The position numbers were made by a program, and so were the translations under genes. A stretch of DNA of 64,000 nucleotides from Flavihumibacter petaseus NBRC 106054 (GTDB lineage Bacteria; Bacteroidota; Bacteroidia; Chitinophagales; Chitinophagaceae). Location of the stretch: assembly GCF_000974785.1 (NCBI RefSeq), contig NZ_BBWV01000001.1, forward strand, positions 2,170,001-2,234,000, in the 5' to 3' direction. The first letter of the stretch is position 1; each line of letters opens with the position of its first letter. Positions 17,742-26,054 of this stretch are shown one piece after another. A model generated the notes under the pieces. That model was not told where the DNA came from. It saw only the letters and a program-made list of their open reading frames with translations, and ran no database searches.

Positions 17742-18521
17742 CTACAGGCCGCTGATCTGGAGCCCAATCGACCACGGATGCACCTGCGGGCCAACGTTTT
17801 CCTTGATCAGGCTGTTGATCTGATACGCACCATAGAGGGAGAATGGACCGTACCCTACCCGGCCGGTAGCAGCAAACCGAAGGTTATTGAAGTAACGCTT
17901 GCTGTTTTCCTTCATGATATAGTTGTTGATCGTATTCCCCGCGCTGTTCTGCAGGTTCTTGCCCTTCGTGTGGGCATTGATCATGGTGCCGATCTTCATC
18001 CCGATAGCCGCTTTGAAGCTTTTGTTCGGATGAACCGGGTCGGCCACATACCGGAATTCGATAGGTGCTTCCACCCAGGAGTTGCTGAGTTTGTATTTTT
18101 TGAAGTGGGTGGTGTCTTTTACGTCTTTGAATTCCAGCTGGGTAGTGGTGCCGGCGATCTGGGGCTCCATCTTGTCGAAATAGATATTACTGGAACCGAT
18201 ACCTGCACCCAGGCCTACGCTGAAGCGGGGATCACTCTTGAAAGGGAAATCGAGCATGAGGTACATGTTCAGGAAACGGCTGAATCCTTTGGTGCGGATA
18301 TCATCCGGTTTGCCACCCCAGCCATCGTAGCCCATCTGGATCATGAAATGGTCGTTGGCGCGGCCTGCGATGCTCACTTTGCTCCAGTCTTTTTTCTTTG
18401 ATTTCTTAGGGGAGGAAGTGGAGGGGCCGATCAATCCGGGTACAGTGGAGGTCGTATCTGTTTGCGCCTGAACCGCCATTGCCAGCAGGATTCCGGTCAT
18501 GGCCACTAAAAATTTTCTCAT
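17742..18521 (-). CDS. Outer-membrane beta-barrel protein (PorT-like)
   Basis: 259 aa. A signal peptide (MRKFLVAMTGILLAMAVQAQ) is followed by a basic linker KKSKKKDW and then alternating beta strands ending in a terminal strand PWSIGLQISGL with C-terminal Leu, in the manner of small Bacteroidota OMP_b-brl_2 barrels. It contains repeated aromatic/glycine strand patterns such as RFSVGLGAGIGSSNIYF and FAATGRVGYGPFSLYGAYQI. Function unknown; PorT, a gliding/T9SS component, has this architecture but the similarity seen here is only general. A good promoter lies 17 bases upstream. Confidence 0.75.
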   Translation of the reverse strand: MRKFLVAMTGILLAMAVQAQTDTTSTVPGLIGPSTSSPKKSKKKDWSKVSIAGRANDHFMIQMGYDGWGGKPDDIRTKGFSRFLNMYLMLDFPFKSDPRFSVGLGAGIGSSNIYFDKMEPQIAGTTTQLEFKDVKDTTHFKKYKLSNSWVEAPIEFRYVADPVHPNKSFKAAIGMKIGTMINAHTKGKNLQNSAGNTINNYIMKENSKRYFNNLRFAATGRVGYGPFSLYGAYQINSLIKENVGPQVHPWSIGLQISGL

Positions 18522-18537
18522 AATAATCTGTAAAGGA

Positions 18538-18567
18538 CAAATCTATCGGTCCGCCCTTTAGGGGCAA
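18538..18567 (-). promoter_or_regulatory. Promoter of the beta-barrel gene
   Basis: On the minus strand TAGATTTG (18545-18538) is an exact TAnnTTTG element, with TTG (18567-18565) 19 bases upstream. The predicted 5' leader is only about 10 bases. Confidence 0.7.
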
Positions 18568-18614
18568 TTGAGGGACCTGTTAATGTTAATCAAAATCGTC
18601 GGCAAAGCTAATGC

Positions 18615-18641
18615 AAAAAAGGCTGCATGGCAGCCTTTTTT
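18615..18641. terminator. Bidirectional terminator
   Basis: AAAAAAGGCTGC, ATG loop region, GCAGCCTTTTTT: symmetric stem with A and T tracts. The only gene that could end here is the minus-strand two-component operon, whose last stop is about 295 bases away; the 18642-18934 stretch between them shows no gene. Confidence 0.8.
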
Positions 18642-18920
18642 AAGCAATCTGAGCTCAACCGGTCATTCGTTGACAGGTAGTTTTGGGTACGAAGCGACTG
18701 TCAGCAGCAAACCTCAGCCTGGTTTATAGGGATCAGGGGAGACGGCAGGGTATAGGGGCCCTTTCAGCGCCTTGGTTTTCCAATAGGGATAAATATCTTC
18801 AACGGCTTAGGATCTGGGGGAGTCGGATATTGGAGCACTGGATATTGGCACATTCGTTAAAGGACAACACAAATGTAGACCGGTTATCATGCGTCGCAAA
18901 TAGTACCAACGTGGATTAAA

Positions 18921-18940
18921 ATGTAGTATTTACACTACAT
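18921..18940. repeat. Palindrome over the stop codon of the single-domain response regulator
   Basis: ATGTAGT-ATTTAC-ACTACAT: 7-bp arms. The TAG stop (minus strand 18937-18935) lies within it. A sister palindrome covers the TAG stop of the neighbouring regulator gene. Confidence 0.6.
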
Positions 18941-19306
18941 GGGGTCGTGCAGGATCTGTCTGATCAGTACGGCCAGCCTGGTGCTTACCAGGTCTTTGGA
19001 CAGGAAGAAGTCGGCACCGCTTTTCAGGGTCCAGTCTTCGTACGCTTCATTTGAATGGGTGCTGATGACAACGATCGGAAGGTCCGGTTTCTCGTGTTTG
19101 ATCTGCTTGATGGCAGGTATGGCGCCGCCCCCCGGCATGACCAGGTCGGTCACGATCAGGTTCCAGTTTTCCTGAAGGGATATATTGATCAGGGCAGTGG
19201 TGTCAGCGGCTTCGCCGATTTCGGCGTCAGGATAGTATTCCCGAATCAGCTGCAACAGGCCCTGGCGCACGGCAAAATGGTCGTCCGCCACCAGAATTCG
19301 GAACAT
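18935..19306 (-). CDS. Single-domain response regulator
   Basis: 123 aa from MFRILVADDH (an ATG two codons upstream is possible). It is a receiver domain only: acidic pair at Asp8-Asp9, phosphoacceptor Asp54 in IVTDLVMPGG, Ser in VVISTHS and Lys in FLSKD. No output domain follows, so it would act through protein contacts, like CheY or Spo0F. It is 69 bases downstream of a NarL-type regulator and the sensor kinase, on the same strand, and is probably a second target or phosphate sink of that kinase. Its receiver resembles the neighbour's, suggesting duplication with loss of the DNA-binding part. Confidence 0.88.
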   Translation of the reverse strand: MFRILVADDHFAVRQGLLQLIREYYPDAEIGEAADTTALINISLQENWNLIVTDLVMPGGGAIPAIKQIKHEKPDLPIVVISTHSNEAYEDWTLKSGADFFLSKDLVSTRLAVLIRQILHDPM

Positions 19307-19362
19307 GCACACAAACTACTATACGCAAATTGCTGGAATTGTAGGCGTTCCCACTTAAATCC

Positions 19363-19380
19363 TGTAGTAAGTTTACTACA
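19363..19380. repeat. Palindrome over the stop codon of the NarL-type regulator
   Basis: TGTAGTAA-GT-TTACTACA: 8-bp perfect arms with a 2-base centre. It contains the TAG stop of the regulator gene (19378-19376) and shares the TGTAGT/ACTACA core with 18921-18940. Confidence 0.6.
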
Positions 19381-20014
19381 ACTGATCGAACAGCCGGTGT
19401 TCGAGAGCATATTTAATGAGGGCAGCATTATTGGTTAGCTGCAGTTTTTGCAGGATCCTGCTCCGGTAGGTACTCACGGTAGTAACGCCGAGGCTCAGCT
19501 GATCAGCAATTTCACTTACACTTTTACCTGCAGCCAATCCTTTGAACACGTCAAATTCACGGTCAGACAGGGATTCGTGTGGAGCATCCTGTTGGGACTT
19601 TCCCTGAACGGCATCTGCAAGTTTTTCAGCCGCTTCAGCCGAGATATACTTTTTTCCTTTGAGCACCTGGCGGAGCGCAGCCGGTAGTTCCTCATGAAGG
19701 GAGTCCTTGCCCAGGTAGCCGGAGGCGCCGGCCTTGATCACCCTTACTGCATACTGCTCCTGCGGATAAACGCTCATGATCAGCACGGGGAGTTGCGGTG
19801 CGATCTGCCGGATCTGGCTGAGCGCATCCAGTCCGCTGCGGCCAGGCATGTTCATATCGCAGATCACCAGCTGCCAGTCTTTTGTTACCACTTCCGACAA
19901 CAGTGCTTCCGTATTCGCTACCTCTTCCACCTGGGCATGCGGATAGGACTCGAGGATCAGGAGTTTTAACCCCTTCCTGACAACGGCATGATCATCTGCA
20001 ATCAGGATCTTCAT
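19376..20014 (-). CDS. NarL/LuxR-family response regulator
   Basis: 212 aa. Receiver domain at 1-120 (acidic residues Asp7-Asp8, phosphoacceptor Asp53 in VICDMNMPG, Ser/Lys in IMSVYPQ and YLGKDS). A LuxR-type helix-turn-helix occupies about 145-205 (LSDREFDVFKGLAAGKSVSE, then TVSTYRSRILQKL). Its ATG overlaps the stop of the sensor kinase by 4 bases, so the two form a classic kinase-regulator pair. Confidence 0.95.
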   Translation of the reverse strand: MKILIADDHAVVRKGLKLLILESYPHAQVEEVANTEALLSEVVTKDWQLVICDMNMPGRSGLDALSQIRQIAPQLPVLIMSVYPQEQYAVRVIKAGASGYLGKDSLHEELPAALRQVLKGKKYISAEAAEKLADAVQGKSQQDAPHESLSDREFDVFKGLAAGKSVSEIADQLSLGVTTVSTYRSRILQKLQLTNNAALIKYALEHRLFDQL

Positions 20015-22902
20015 ATTAAGTAGCTTACTTCAACCCGGGTTCCCTTCCCTGGTTTGCTGTGAATGTCAAATTCCGCACCGATCATATTTGCACGTTCCTT
20101 CATACCCAACACACCAAGCGTCTTGTTGCTCCTGTCTTCGGGATCAAATCCCCTACCATTGTCAGCAATGCTCAGTACCACACGGTTATCGCTATACGAA
20201 AAATTCACTTCGACCGCGGTGGCTCCTGAATGGCGGGCAACATTGGTCAATGCTTCCTGCAATATCCTGAAAAGGTTTGTTTTTACAGCATCTGAAAAAG
20301 GCGCGTCTTCATCAGGGAAATCACCTGTTGCTGCGATACCGGTGCGTTTGCTGAATTCCGAGAGATGCCATTCCATCGCTGCCACCAGCCCGATATCATC
20401 CAGCAGGCTTGGTCGCAGCTCTGAAGCAATCTTGCGGATGGTTGTTACAGCCATATCGATCATTCCTGAGAATTCAGTCAGTTTCGCATTGTTCTCTTCA
20501 ACGGTGATCTTTCCCAGCTGCTTTTTTAACCAGGCAAGATCCATTTTCAATACAGTCATCTGCTGTCCGAGTTCGTCATGAATCTCCCGGGCGATATGTA
20601 CCCGCTCAGCTTCCCGCACTTCCTGCAGGTGGTTGCCCAGCCGCCGCAATTCTTCATTCAGTCGCAACAATTCCTGTTCCGATTTTTTCCGCTCGCTGAT
20701 ATTTCGCATAAAAGCGAGGTAGGTACCATCAGAAAGTTTGATGGCCGAAGTCTCCACTTCAACAAGTGTACCGTCCTTTTTAACCATTGTCCTTTCCGCA
20801 ATCAGTGGCTTGCCGGATTCCAGGAGTGGCAGCAGGCTTTCTGTATCCCTGGGCAGCAACTGCTGCGGTTTTACGTTCAGCAGTTCGTTCAGGTCGTACC
20901 CGAGCATTTCAGCGGCTTTCCGGTTGGCGTCGGTGTAGCGGCCAGCTTTCGGGGAGTATACCATGATGGCGTCCACGGCTTCTTCCACAAAGGTTTTGTA
21001 CCGTTCAATACTTTGTTTGAGGGCATGTTCCACCTTTCTTTTTCCTGTAATATCCCGTACAAATATGGTCAGGCCATCAGGAGAAGGGTAAATATGCGAT
21101 TCATGATAAAGCTCAAGGGGAGCGAAATAATCAATCACCGTGGTGAACAACTGGTTATCGCGGGCAGCAACCATTGCTTTATAAACTTCTGTAGTTTCCA
21201 GTCCATCGAACACCTCCGTTACCTTTCTGCCCAACAATAATTCCGCGGGCTGCCGGGTCAGCTGGGTTGCCCTTTTATTCAGGTAAACAAAACGCAGGTC
21301 ATTATCCAGGCCGATAAAACCATCGGTGAGGCGTTCCAGCACATCCTGGAGTTCCCGGGTCTTATTGATCACCTGCTGGCTAAGCGCTTCATTAAAGGCG
21401 CGCAGGGTGGCTTCGTATTCCTTTCTTTCTGTGATATCCAGCACCACGGCTGAATACAAGGTGCCGTCTTCGGAATGAAAGGGAGAAAAGCGGATCTCGG
21501 CGCTGAACAGCGAGCCATCTTTTTTCCGAAGCTGGTTCTCCACTATTTTTTCCTCAACAGCCCGGATTGCGTCAAAATCAATGCCCAGCAGCAGGTCGGC
21601 TTGTTGTTCTTCCAGTTCGATCGCACTGAAACCAAGCAGGTTGACCATGGCTGCATTGCTGTACTGGATTATGCCGTCACCATTGGTGATGATGGTGGCG
21701 TAGGGCGCGGATTCGAACAAACCGGTAAACTTCTGTTCCGCCACTTTTTTCTTTCGCTCTTCTGCTTTCTGTGCGGTAATATCCCGGATGAATCCTACAA
21801 AATAGGTTTCTTCAAAAAGGCGGTACGGTGCGATTCGGATGGAGATCTCCGTTAGCCCGTGATCTTTCCGCCAGGCCTGGATCTCTATTGTCTTGCCGAT
21901 GATCCTGCTCTCGCCGGTCTGCAGGTATCGTTCCATGCCGCGGGTATGCGCATCACGCCATTGCGGCGGAATAATGGTTTCTCCCAGCGGGTGTCCCCTG
22001 ATCTCTGCAGCAGTCCAGCCAAAAAGTTGTTCCGCTGCGTGATTCCATCGTACAATAAGGCCTTTTGAATCGATCACCACTACAGCATCGGGTGCGTTGT
22101 TGAAGATGGCCTCGAGTTCCTGCTCACGGGCTTCCAGCGATTCGGATACCTGTTTCCGTTGTAATTCGCGGCGGTTGATCAGTAAGGCGGTATACCAGAT
22201 GGCAGCCATCGTGAGCAGCATTACGCACAGCACAAATATGGATGTTGCCAGGCGGCTGTTCAGGATGCCGGCCTGGGTAAGCCAGATCCTGCCCAAACCA
22301 AGCAATACCGGAGTAAGAAAGGCAGCAGGCATCAGGGCCCGCAATACCTGACCGCCGGTAAACGGGCTAAGGATCGTGCCGATATATCCCTGCCAGGGTT
22401 CCTCCAGCTGGATGAGCACACTGATTGAGAGCAATGCAATTGAAGTGGCAGGTGCCATATAGGTATAGGCGATCTTTCCTTCTTCAGGATTTACATTGAA
22501 GAGGTATCCCAGAATGCTGAACGTACAGGCTGTGCCGACAACAAATGCCACCATCTGTGAGGCCGCGCCCGCCCATTTCTCGCGAAGCAGCAGTATGGCT
22601 GTCGCGACGCCAAGGGTCATGAAATACCAGCCGGTATGGTGGTCTCTTTTGATAAAATCACTGTCAAGCCGTTCGCGGAAGATCAATGGTACAAGCAGCA
22701 GGATTACGCTGATCGTTATGCGCCGGGCGGTCTTTAGTTTTTGCGGAAAGAAGAGCAACAACAGATTGAGCAACACGAGCCACCCGTTGATGAAAGGGTT
22801 TTTGTCAAAAAAGTTGGTGGATGGAAAGAAAAAAGATGACAGTGTCAACAATAAGGTGACAATATTTAAGGCGATTGCAAAAGGTCTTGGTCTGAGGAGC
22901 AT
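20011..22902 (-). CDS. Multi-PAS hybrid-free sensor histidine kinase (HisKA_3 type)
   Basis: 963 aa. About seven or eight membrane segments occupy residues 1-245, then four PAS domains at about 265-375, 390-500, 515-625 and 640-745 (for example NAPDAVVVIDSKGLIVRWNH and TDGFIGLDNDLRFVYLNK). The kinase core is of the NarX/NreB class: His775 in HIAREIHDELG, and an HATPase domain with EALTNVARHSGA (N box), DNGRGFD (G1) and GVLGMKERA (G2). It presumably senses a membrane or redox-type signal and phosphorylates the overlapping NarL-type regulator and the single-domain regulator. The signal cannot be told from the sequence. Confidence 0.93.
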   Translation of the reverse strand: MLLRPRPFAIALNIVTLLLTLSSFFFPSTNFFDKNPFINGWLVLLNLLLLFFPQKLKTARRITISVILLLVPLIFRERLDSDFIKRDHHTGWYFMTLGVATAILLLREKWAGAASQMVAFVVGTACTFSILGYLFNVNPEEGKIAYTYMAPATSIALLSISVLIQLEEPWQGYIGTILSPFTGGQVLRALMPAAFLTPVLLGLGRIWLTQAGILNSRLATSIFVLCVMLLTMAAIWYTALLINRRELQRKQVSESLEAREQELEAIFNNAPDAVVVIDSKGLIVRWNHAAEQLFGWTAAEIRGHPLGETIIPPQWRDAHTRGMERYLQTGESRIIGKTIEIQAWRKDHGLTEISIRIAPYRLFEETYFVGFIRDITAQKAEERKKKVAEQKFTGLFESAPYATIITNGDGIIQYSNAAMVNLLGFSAIELEEQQADLLLGIDFDAIRAVEEKIVENQLRKKDGSLFSAEIRFSPFHSEDGTLYSAVVLDITERKEYEATLRAFNEALSQQVINKTRELQDVLERLTDGFIGLDNDLRFVYLNKRATQLTRQPAELLLGRKVTEVFDGLETTEVYKAMVAARDNQLFTTVIDYFAPLELYHESHIYPSPDGLTIFVRDITGKRKVEHALKQSIERYKTFVEEAVDAIMVYSPKAGRYTDANRKAAEMLGYDLNELLNVKPQQLLPRDTESLLPLLESGKPLIAERTMVKKDGTLVEVETSAIKLSDGTYLAFMRNISERKKSEQELLRLNEELRRLGNHLQEVREAERVHIAREIHDELGQQMTVLKMDLAWLKKQLGKITVEENNAKLTEFSGMIDMAVTTIRKIASELRPSLLDDIGLVAAMEWHLSEFSKRTGIAATGDFPDEDAPFSDAVKTNLFRILQEALTNVARHSGATAVEVNFSYSDNRVVLSIADNGRGFDPEDRSNKTLGVLGMKERANMIGAEFDIHSKPGKGTRVEVSYLI

Positions 22903-23109
22903 TAGTTACTTTATAACGAACCGGTAAGTGGTGTCGTATTAAAAGGACCGCCAGCTAAACGGATTGTAACCGGAAATTTCCGGAATAAACTTAAATATGC
23001 GGTTACTTCTTTTGTTTTTACCATTACCGGGAATTAAAATTTACAATCGCCGATCTACGGTGGGTAATTGAGGCAACGATCGTCAGTTCAGGCCGGTCAC
23101 ATTTTCCGC

Positions 23110-24696
23110 ATGCGCATTTTGCTGACTTTCCTCCTGACAGTGCTAACGGTGATCCCTACGCTTTCTGTACTTGCCCAGCAGGTGGATCCTGCTGGCTTGC
23201 AGCTTCATCTTGAATTCAATGGTAATGCCAGCGATCGCAGTGGAAATGGTTACCATGGTACCACGCGCAACATTACCTATGTACCGGGAACGGATGGCAC
23301 ACCGGCATCGGCGGCATTATTTAACGGCACCGACAGCAAAGTGGAAGTGCCCGGCATGACCAGTGTTTCCGGGAAAAAAAGTCAGTTCACGATCCTTAGC
23401 CGCATCTGGGTGGATGATGTCAGCTACCGGCCGGATGTCGCCCAACCCTATATTGCTTTATACGGCCTGTTCTGGTGGCATGGCGTGATGCAGGATAGTA
23501 TGATGTCTTATATACGGTCACGGGTACGCGGTGTTTTTTCGTCCGACGACCAGGGAAATGGTGGAACGACTGCATTCTACAGCTACAATATGGATTGGTG
23601 CACGGCAGGTATTGGTAGTGCGAGTGCAGCGCAAACCTCCATTCAGGAAATGACGGGCCGGTGGATCACCTTCTCGATGATTTATGATAAAGGAAGTGTT
23701 TCCATCTATGTGGACTGTGACCGGATCTACCAGATGATAAATGTGCTGCCGGTTTTCAGCGATCATTGTTATGGCAGTCCGGATGCACTGACTATGGGGC
23801 TTGTGCCCGAATCAGTTTATTTTATGGGTTTCCGGTATTTCAAAGGGAAAGTGGATGACTTCAGGATTTATGACCGGGCGTTGACGGAAGAAGAAGTGTT
23901 GACCTACGCCAATCCTACCTGTATAGTACCAAAACTCTCACTGGAAGTGATTGTACCAGACCCATGCTTTCCCGAAAAAATTGTTCTGCGGGATAACACC
24001 GTTGCTACTGCCCCTTTTGTTGATCGTACCTGGCTGGTGGACGGTGTTCCTGCGGGACAATTACAGGAGCAGGAGATCATCCTGTTGCGGCCGGGGAGTC
24101 AGGCCGTTACCCTGCAATACCGTAATACGCTGGGCGAATGGACAAAAGATGCTGTTTATTATTTCGCCGGACCTGGTCCGGTGCGTTTTCTGAGCAGTCC
24201 CCGGCAGCAATTCAGGCTATGTGAGGGGCAGGGGGTCACTTTGCAGGGCAATGGAGCAGCACGGTATGCGTGGTCACCCTGTCCGGCAGGTGCTGTATGC
24301 ACAACCGCTGTTGTCAGCCAGCACCCAGCGACCACCGGGACTTATCGACTGTACGGCTGGGATGCGGCAGGCTGCGCGGATTCCCTTGATTTCCAGGTAG
24401 AAGTATTGGTGGATACTATAAAAGTGTGGGTGCCGACAGCTTTCACACCCAACCACGATGGTCGAAATGACCAGTTTACCTGGATTTCCCGGACGCCGCT
24501 GGCCGGGACGGAGCTGCGGGTCTATAATCGTTGGGGACAGGAAGTTTTCCATTCGTCATCACAGACGGCGGGCTGGGATGGTCGGTTCGGAGGAAAGGAT
24601 CAGGAGCAGGGAACTTATATTTGGAGGTTGAAGTACAGTAGTGGGGAGGGGTGCCCCATTAAGCAGGCACGGGGAGTTGTTGAATTAGTCAGGTGA
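23110..24696 (+). CDS. Secreted LamG-domain protein with T9SS type B sorting domain
   Basis: 528 aa from ATG 23110, which opens a signal peptide (MRILLTFLLTVLTVIPTLSV, cleavage near LAQ-QV). Residues 25-280 form a LamG/concanavalin A-like lectin fold (LQLHLEFNGNASDRSGNGYH ... GKVDDFRIYDRALTEEEV), followed by an Ig-like/PKD-like region with paired Cys, and a C-terminal gliding-motility-type domain (VPTAFTPNHDGRNDQF, LRVYNRWGQEVF, GTYIWRL) that directs export by the type IX secretion system. It is probably a cell-surface or released adhesin or glycan-binding protein. It appears monocistronic. Confidence 0.9.
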   Translation: MRILLTFLLTVLTVIPTLSVLAQQVDPAGLQLHLEFNGNASDRSGNGYHGTTRNITYVPGTDGTPASAALFNGTDSKVEVPGMTSVSGKKSQFTILSRIWVDDVSYRPDVAQPYIALYGLFWWHGVMQDSMMSYIRSRVRGVFSSDDQGNGGTTAFYSYNMDWCTAGIGSASAAQTSIQEMTGRWITFSMIYDKGSVSIYVDCDRIYQMINVLPVFSDHCYGSPDALTMGLVPESVYFMGFRYFKGKVDDFRIYDRALTEEEVLTYANPTCIVPKLSLEVIVPDPCFPEKIVLRDNTVATAPFVDRTWLVDGVPAGQLQEQEIILLRPGSQAVTLQYRNTLGEWTKDAVYYFAGPGPVRFLSSPRQQFRLCEGQGVTLQGNGAARYAWSPCPAGAVCTTAVVSQHPATTGTYRLYGWDAAGCADSLDFQVEVLVDTIKVWVPTAFTPNHDGRNDQFTWISRTPLAGTELRVYNRWGQEVFHSSSQTAGWDGRFGGKDQEQGTYIWRLKYSSGEGCPIKQARGVVELVR

Positions 24697-25093
24697 CGAA
24701 CCAGGCGCAGACAGGCCTGATACCTGTTTTCTACTATTTCATGGGCTGATTTTTCAGCTTCCGACTGACAATAACGCCGGGAAAAATGGTAGTGGGAGCA
24801 TACTAAAAACAAGAAAAGTTGTTAATCGCTGGTAAAACCCGACGAAAATCGGGTTAGTTTCAGATTTTCCTATTATTTTGTGGCTTTCATAGGATAAGGT
24901 TTAATGGCCCGGCAGTTCTCTGCAGGGCTCTTTTTTTTGCATGAAAGCCATTTGATATGGTGGGTGGGGAGAATTCAACTCGCTGTAAATCAGCCTAAAA
25001 GAAGTCTAAAGGTTGCTTCATCCTTACTTAAACCTTGCTTCGGCAGTATGGTTCTCAGTTTAAAACAACTCACGCTACAGCGTAATACAGGAT
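24697..25093. other. Intergenic region with a possible small RNA
   Basis: No protein gene is seen. It holds a 7-bp hairpin (24836-24855, AACCCGA/TCGGGTT) and a terminator-like hairpin (24907-24938). The remainder up to the tRNA terminator shows nothing recognisable. Confidence 0.5.
24907..24938 (+). terminator. Terminator-like hairpin with T8
   Basis: GCCC-G-GCAG, TTCT loop, CTGC-A-GGGC with one G/A mismatch, followed by TC and eight T. It is 210 bases beyond the LamG gene, too far for a simple gene end, so it may close a short RNA starting near 24880. Confidence 0.6.
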
Positions 25094-25126
25094 TAAAAAA
25101 TAATAAAGCCACCTGATGGTGGCTTT
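25094..25126 (-). terminator. Terminator of the CAU tRNA
   Basis: AAAGCCACC / GGTGGCTTT stem with TGAT loop, followed on the minus strand by a T-rich tract (TTATTATTTTTT). It starts five bases after the tRNA. Confidence 0.85.
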
Positions 25127-25131
25127 GTCTG

Positions 25132-25205
25132 TGGGCCCTGCCGGGATCGAACCAGCGACCCGCTGATTATGAGTCAGCTGCTCTAACCGACTGAGCTAAG
25201 GGCCC
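25132..25205 (-). tRNA. tRNA with CAU anticodon (elongator Met or Ile2)
   Basis: 74 nt. Acceptor GGGCCCT/AGGGCCC, discriminator A, D arm AGCTCAGTCGGTTAGAGC, anticodon loop CTCATAA (anticodon CAT), T arm GCTGGTTCGATCCCGGC. The body resembles bacterial tRNA-Ile2 (acceptor with C4-G69, C5-G68, C6-G67 and the GGTCGCTGG variable/T region), in which C34 is changed to lysidine by TilS; elongator tRNA-Met is the alternative. It is not an initiator: position 1-72 is a G-C pair. Confidence 0.93.
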
Positions 25206-25224
25206 GTGCCGAAGCACAAGGGCG

Positions 25225-25256
25225 CAAAAATAAGTATTACGCTGCACCAACCCAAA
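25225..25256 (-). promoter_or_regulatory. Promoter of the CAU tRNA
   Basis: Minus strand TTTG (25256-25253), 20-base spacer, TATTTTTG (25232-25225): an exact Bacteroidota -33/-7 promoter, 20 bases before the tRNA. Confidence 0.8.
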
Positions 25257-25326
25257 TGAAGGTTTCGCAATCCTAAGCAGCCAATTTCCGAAGTGATCTG
25301 TCTTTTTCGTGGTAGTTTGTTTGTTC

Positions 25327-25356
25327 TTGGTACTTATTGTCCAATTCGTACATTTA
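25327..25356 (+). promoter_or_regulatory. Possible promoter of the ECF sigma gene
   Basis: TTG (25327-25329), 19-base spacer, TACATTTA (25349-25356), one base off TAnnTTTG; 43 bases before the start codon. Confidence 0.45.
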
Positions 25357-25398
25357 CTAACGATTGCTCCATTGATTGCTGCTGCTAAAGGATGAACC

Positions 25399-25983
25399 AT
25401 GATTGCTGACGCCAGAATTCAGTTCCTCAATGAACGTATTGCCCGTTTCAATGACCAGACGGCTTACAATGAACTATTTACGGCGTTCTATCCCAACCTG
25501 CTGACCTTTGCCATGGGATTCATCAAGTCAAGGCAACCTGCTGAAGAGATCGTTTCCGATGTGTTTATCAATATCTGGCAGAAAAGGTCCCGGCTGGAAC
25601 ATGTCAGCAACCTTAAACTTTACCTCTACACCGCAACCAGGAATACAGCCTTAAATTATTTGTCCCGTCACAACCGGGTAATGATCACCGAACTGAGTGA
25701 GATTCCCGTTGAATTAAGTACCCTTCCCCTGAATCCGGAAAGGATGATGATCACGGCAGAAATGAAAAAAATGATCCAGGAAGCGGTAGACCGCTTGCCG
25801 GCGCGTTGCCGCCTGGTGTTTAAGCTGGTCAGGGAAGATGAGCTCAAATACAGAGAAGTGGCGGAATTGCTGAAAATATCCCAGAAAACCGTGGAAGCCC
25901 AGATGACGATCGCTTTAAAAAGGATCGGGGAAGTCGTGAAATTCGATATCCACAAAACCCAGATCGCCAGCCCGAAAAAATAA
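25399..25983 (+). CDS. ECF sigma factor (PUL-type, FecI-like)
   Basis: 194 aa. Region 2 at about 20-85 (AYNELFTAFYPNLLTFAMGF ... AEEIVSDVFINIWQK) and region 4 at about 125-180 (LPARCRLVFKLVREDELKYR then an HTH in EVAELLKISQKTVEAQM). It matches the sigma-70 family factors that stand in front of FecR anti-sigma genes in Bacteroidota. With the downstream FecR and the STN domain of SusC it forms a trans-envelope relay: glycan binding at SusC releases the sigma factor for transcription of this PUL. Confidence 0.95.
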   Translation: MIADARIQFLNERIARFNDQTAYNELFTAFYPNLLTFAMGFIKSRQPAEEIVSDVFINIWQKRSRLEHVSNLKLYLYTATRNTALNYLSRHNRVMITELSEIPVELSTLPLNPERMMITAEMKKMIQEAVDRLPARCRLVFKLVREDELKYREVAELLKISQKTVEAQMTIALKRIGEVVKFDIHKTQIASPKK

Positions 25984-26054
25984 TTGATTTTTTTTCGGGA
26001 CGCTTTAGGGGTAAGCATTCATTTTTAATGTCTTAGGCTGTACAACCAGCACTA

